Notes under the pieces: generated by a model
The model's database searches: none
Seen by the model: only the letters and a program-made list of their open reading frames with translations
Told to the model about the DNA's origin: nothing
Shown here: piece after piece, positions 63,839-64,000 of the stretch
Layout: each line of letters opens with the position of its first letter
Numbering within the stretch: the stretch's first letter is position 1
Origin: Auriscalpium vulgare
Lineage: Eukaryota > Basidiomycota > Agaricomycetes > Russulales > Auriscalpiaceae
Assembly: GCA_019915015.1 (NCBI GenBank)
Contig: JAHBBC010000018.1
Location: 868,001-932,000, forward strand
Length of the DNA stretch: 64,000 nt
Reading direction: 5' to 3'
Program-made: the position numbers and the translations under genes

Positions 63839-64000
63839 CTAGTCGCGAAAACCCTCCACCCCCTGCTTCTGGGTTCGCGAGATGCGCTTGCGGCCGCGTG
63901 GAATAGTGGGGATTGACGCCATGACTCCCGTGTTTGGGTCCGTGATCGTGATTGTCTGCCTCTCGTCTGCAAAGTTTTGCACGGTACTTCCCGTGAGAAC
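63839..64000 (-). CDS. Element C Gag-protease, C-terminal end (partial)
   Basis: The last 53 residues, matching the end of element A Gag (ERQTxTITDPNT shared). The stop is at 63839-63841. The remainder, including the protease active site and zinc knuckle, lies beyond the window. Confidence 0.85.
   Translation of the reverse strand, partial: VLTGSTVQNFADERQTITITDPNTGVMASIPTIPRGRKRISRTQKQGVEGFRD

Larger units (their letters stand above)
44250..64000 (-). mobile_element. Ty3/Gypsy LTR retrotransposon C with antisense gene block (partial, split by element B)
   Basis: A 658-bp LTR (44250-44907, TGATA...TATCA) is followed by PPT, antisense genes 1 and 2, then nested element B (47887-57696), antisense gene 3, pol (60063-63833) and the C-terminal end of gag at the right edge. 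Without B and beyond the window, the order equals element A. Pol and the gag end are clearly related to element A at protein level, while the LTRs are not similar, so A and C are members of one lineage but different families. The 5' LTR, PBS and most of gag lie outside the window. Confidence 0.88.

Overview
The window is GC-rich nuclear DNA of a filamentous basidiomycete, most likely an agaricomycete. The evidence is short GT-AG introns of about 46-60 bp with CTGAC-like branch sites, a KDZ-family transposase, a TET/JBP-type dioxygenase, agaricomycete-style hypothetical families, and Ty3/Gypsy elements with split Gag-PR and RT-RNase H-IN frames. No rRNA, tRNA, CRISPR or bacterial operon was seen. 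Nearly everything is accessory or mobile.

Layout. (1) 0.6-8.6 kb: three long multi-exon minus-strand genes (856, 545 and 761 codons after splicing) of basidiomycete families of unknown function, bounded by copies of a promoter-type repeat. (2) 9.7-10.2 kb: a small gene with a paralogue at 29.5 kb. (3) 10.6-26.5 kb: a TET/JBP-like gene cut in two by a 14.4-kb Gypsy element (A) with apparently identical 849-bp LTRs and a 4-bp target duplication. Removing the element and one target copy leaves a 446-codon frame. (4) 27.3-33.9 kb: small accessory genes and a truncated, frameshifted STE6-type pheromone exporter. (5) 34-43.4 kb: GC-rich degenerate repeats, a small gene, a nine-exon KDZ transposase, an inverted duplication and a gene with RNase H1 N-terminal-type modules. 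(6) 43.6-64 kb: a Pro-rich gene truncated by a second giant Gypsy element (C), which is itself split by a third, ordinary Gypsy element (B, 9.8 kb, 1285-bp LTRs).

The central observation is that elements A and C both carry, between pol and the 3' LTR, a block of three spliced genes on the strand opposite to gag-pol. Genes 1 and 3 are clearly related between the two elements and gene 2 is related by position and architecture. Gene 3 encodes a zinc-cluster protein. Element B has no such block. Because the genes are antisense to the genomic RNA, their introns would survive retrotransposition.

A second observation is a short hairpin-like motif (CGCGCTTYTCAGGCGCGCG and variants). About 22 copies occur in pairs upstream of at least six unrelated accessory genes, always in the orientation of the downstream coding strand, and often inside tandemly duplicated promoter modules of 133, 173 or 254 bp.

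Exon boundaries were read by eye from GT-AG sites and frame continuity. Several spliced totals came out as exact codon multiples, which supports them, but no transcript data were available.
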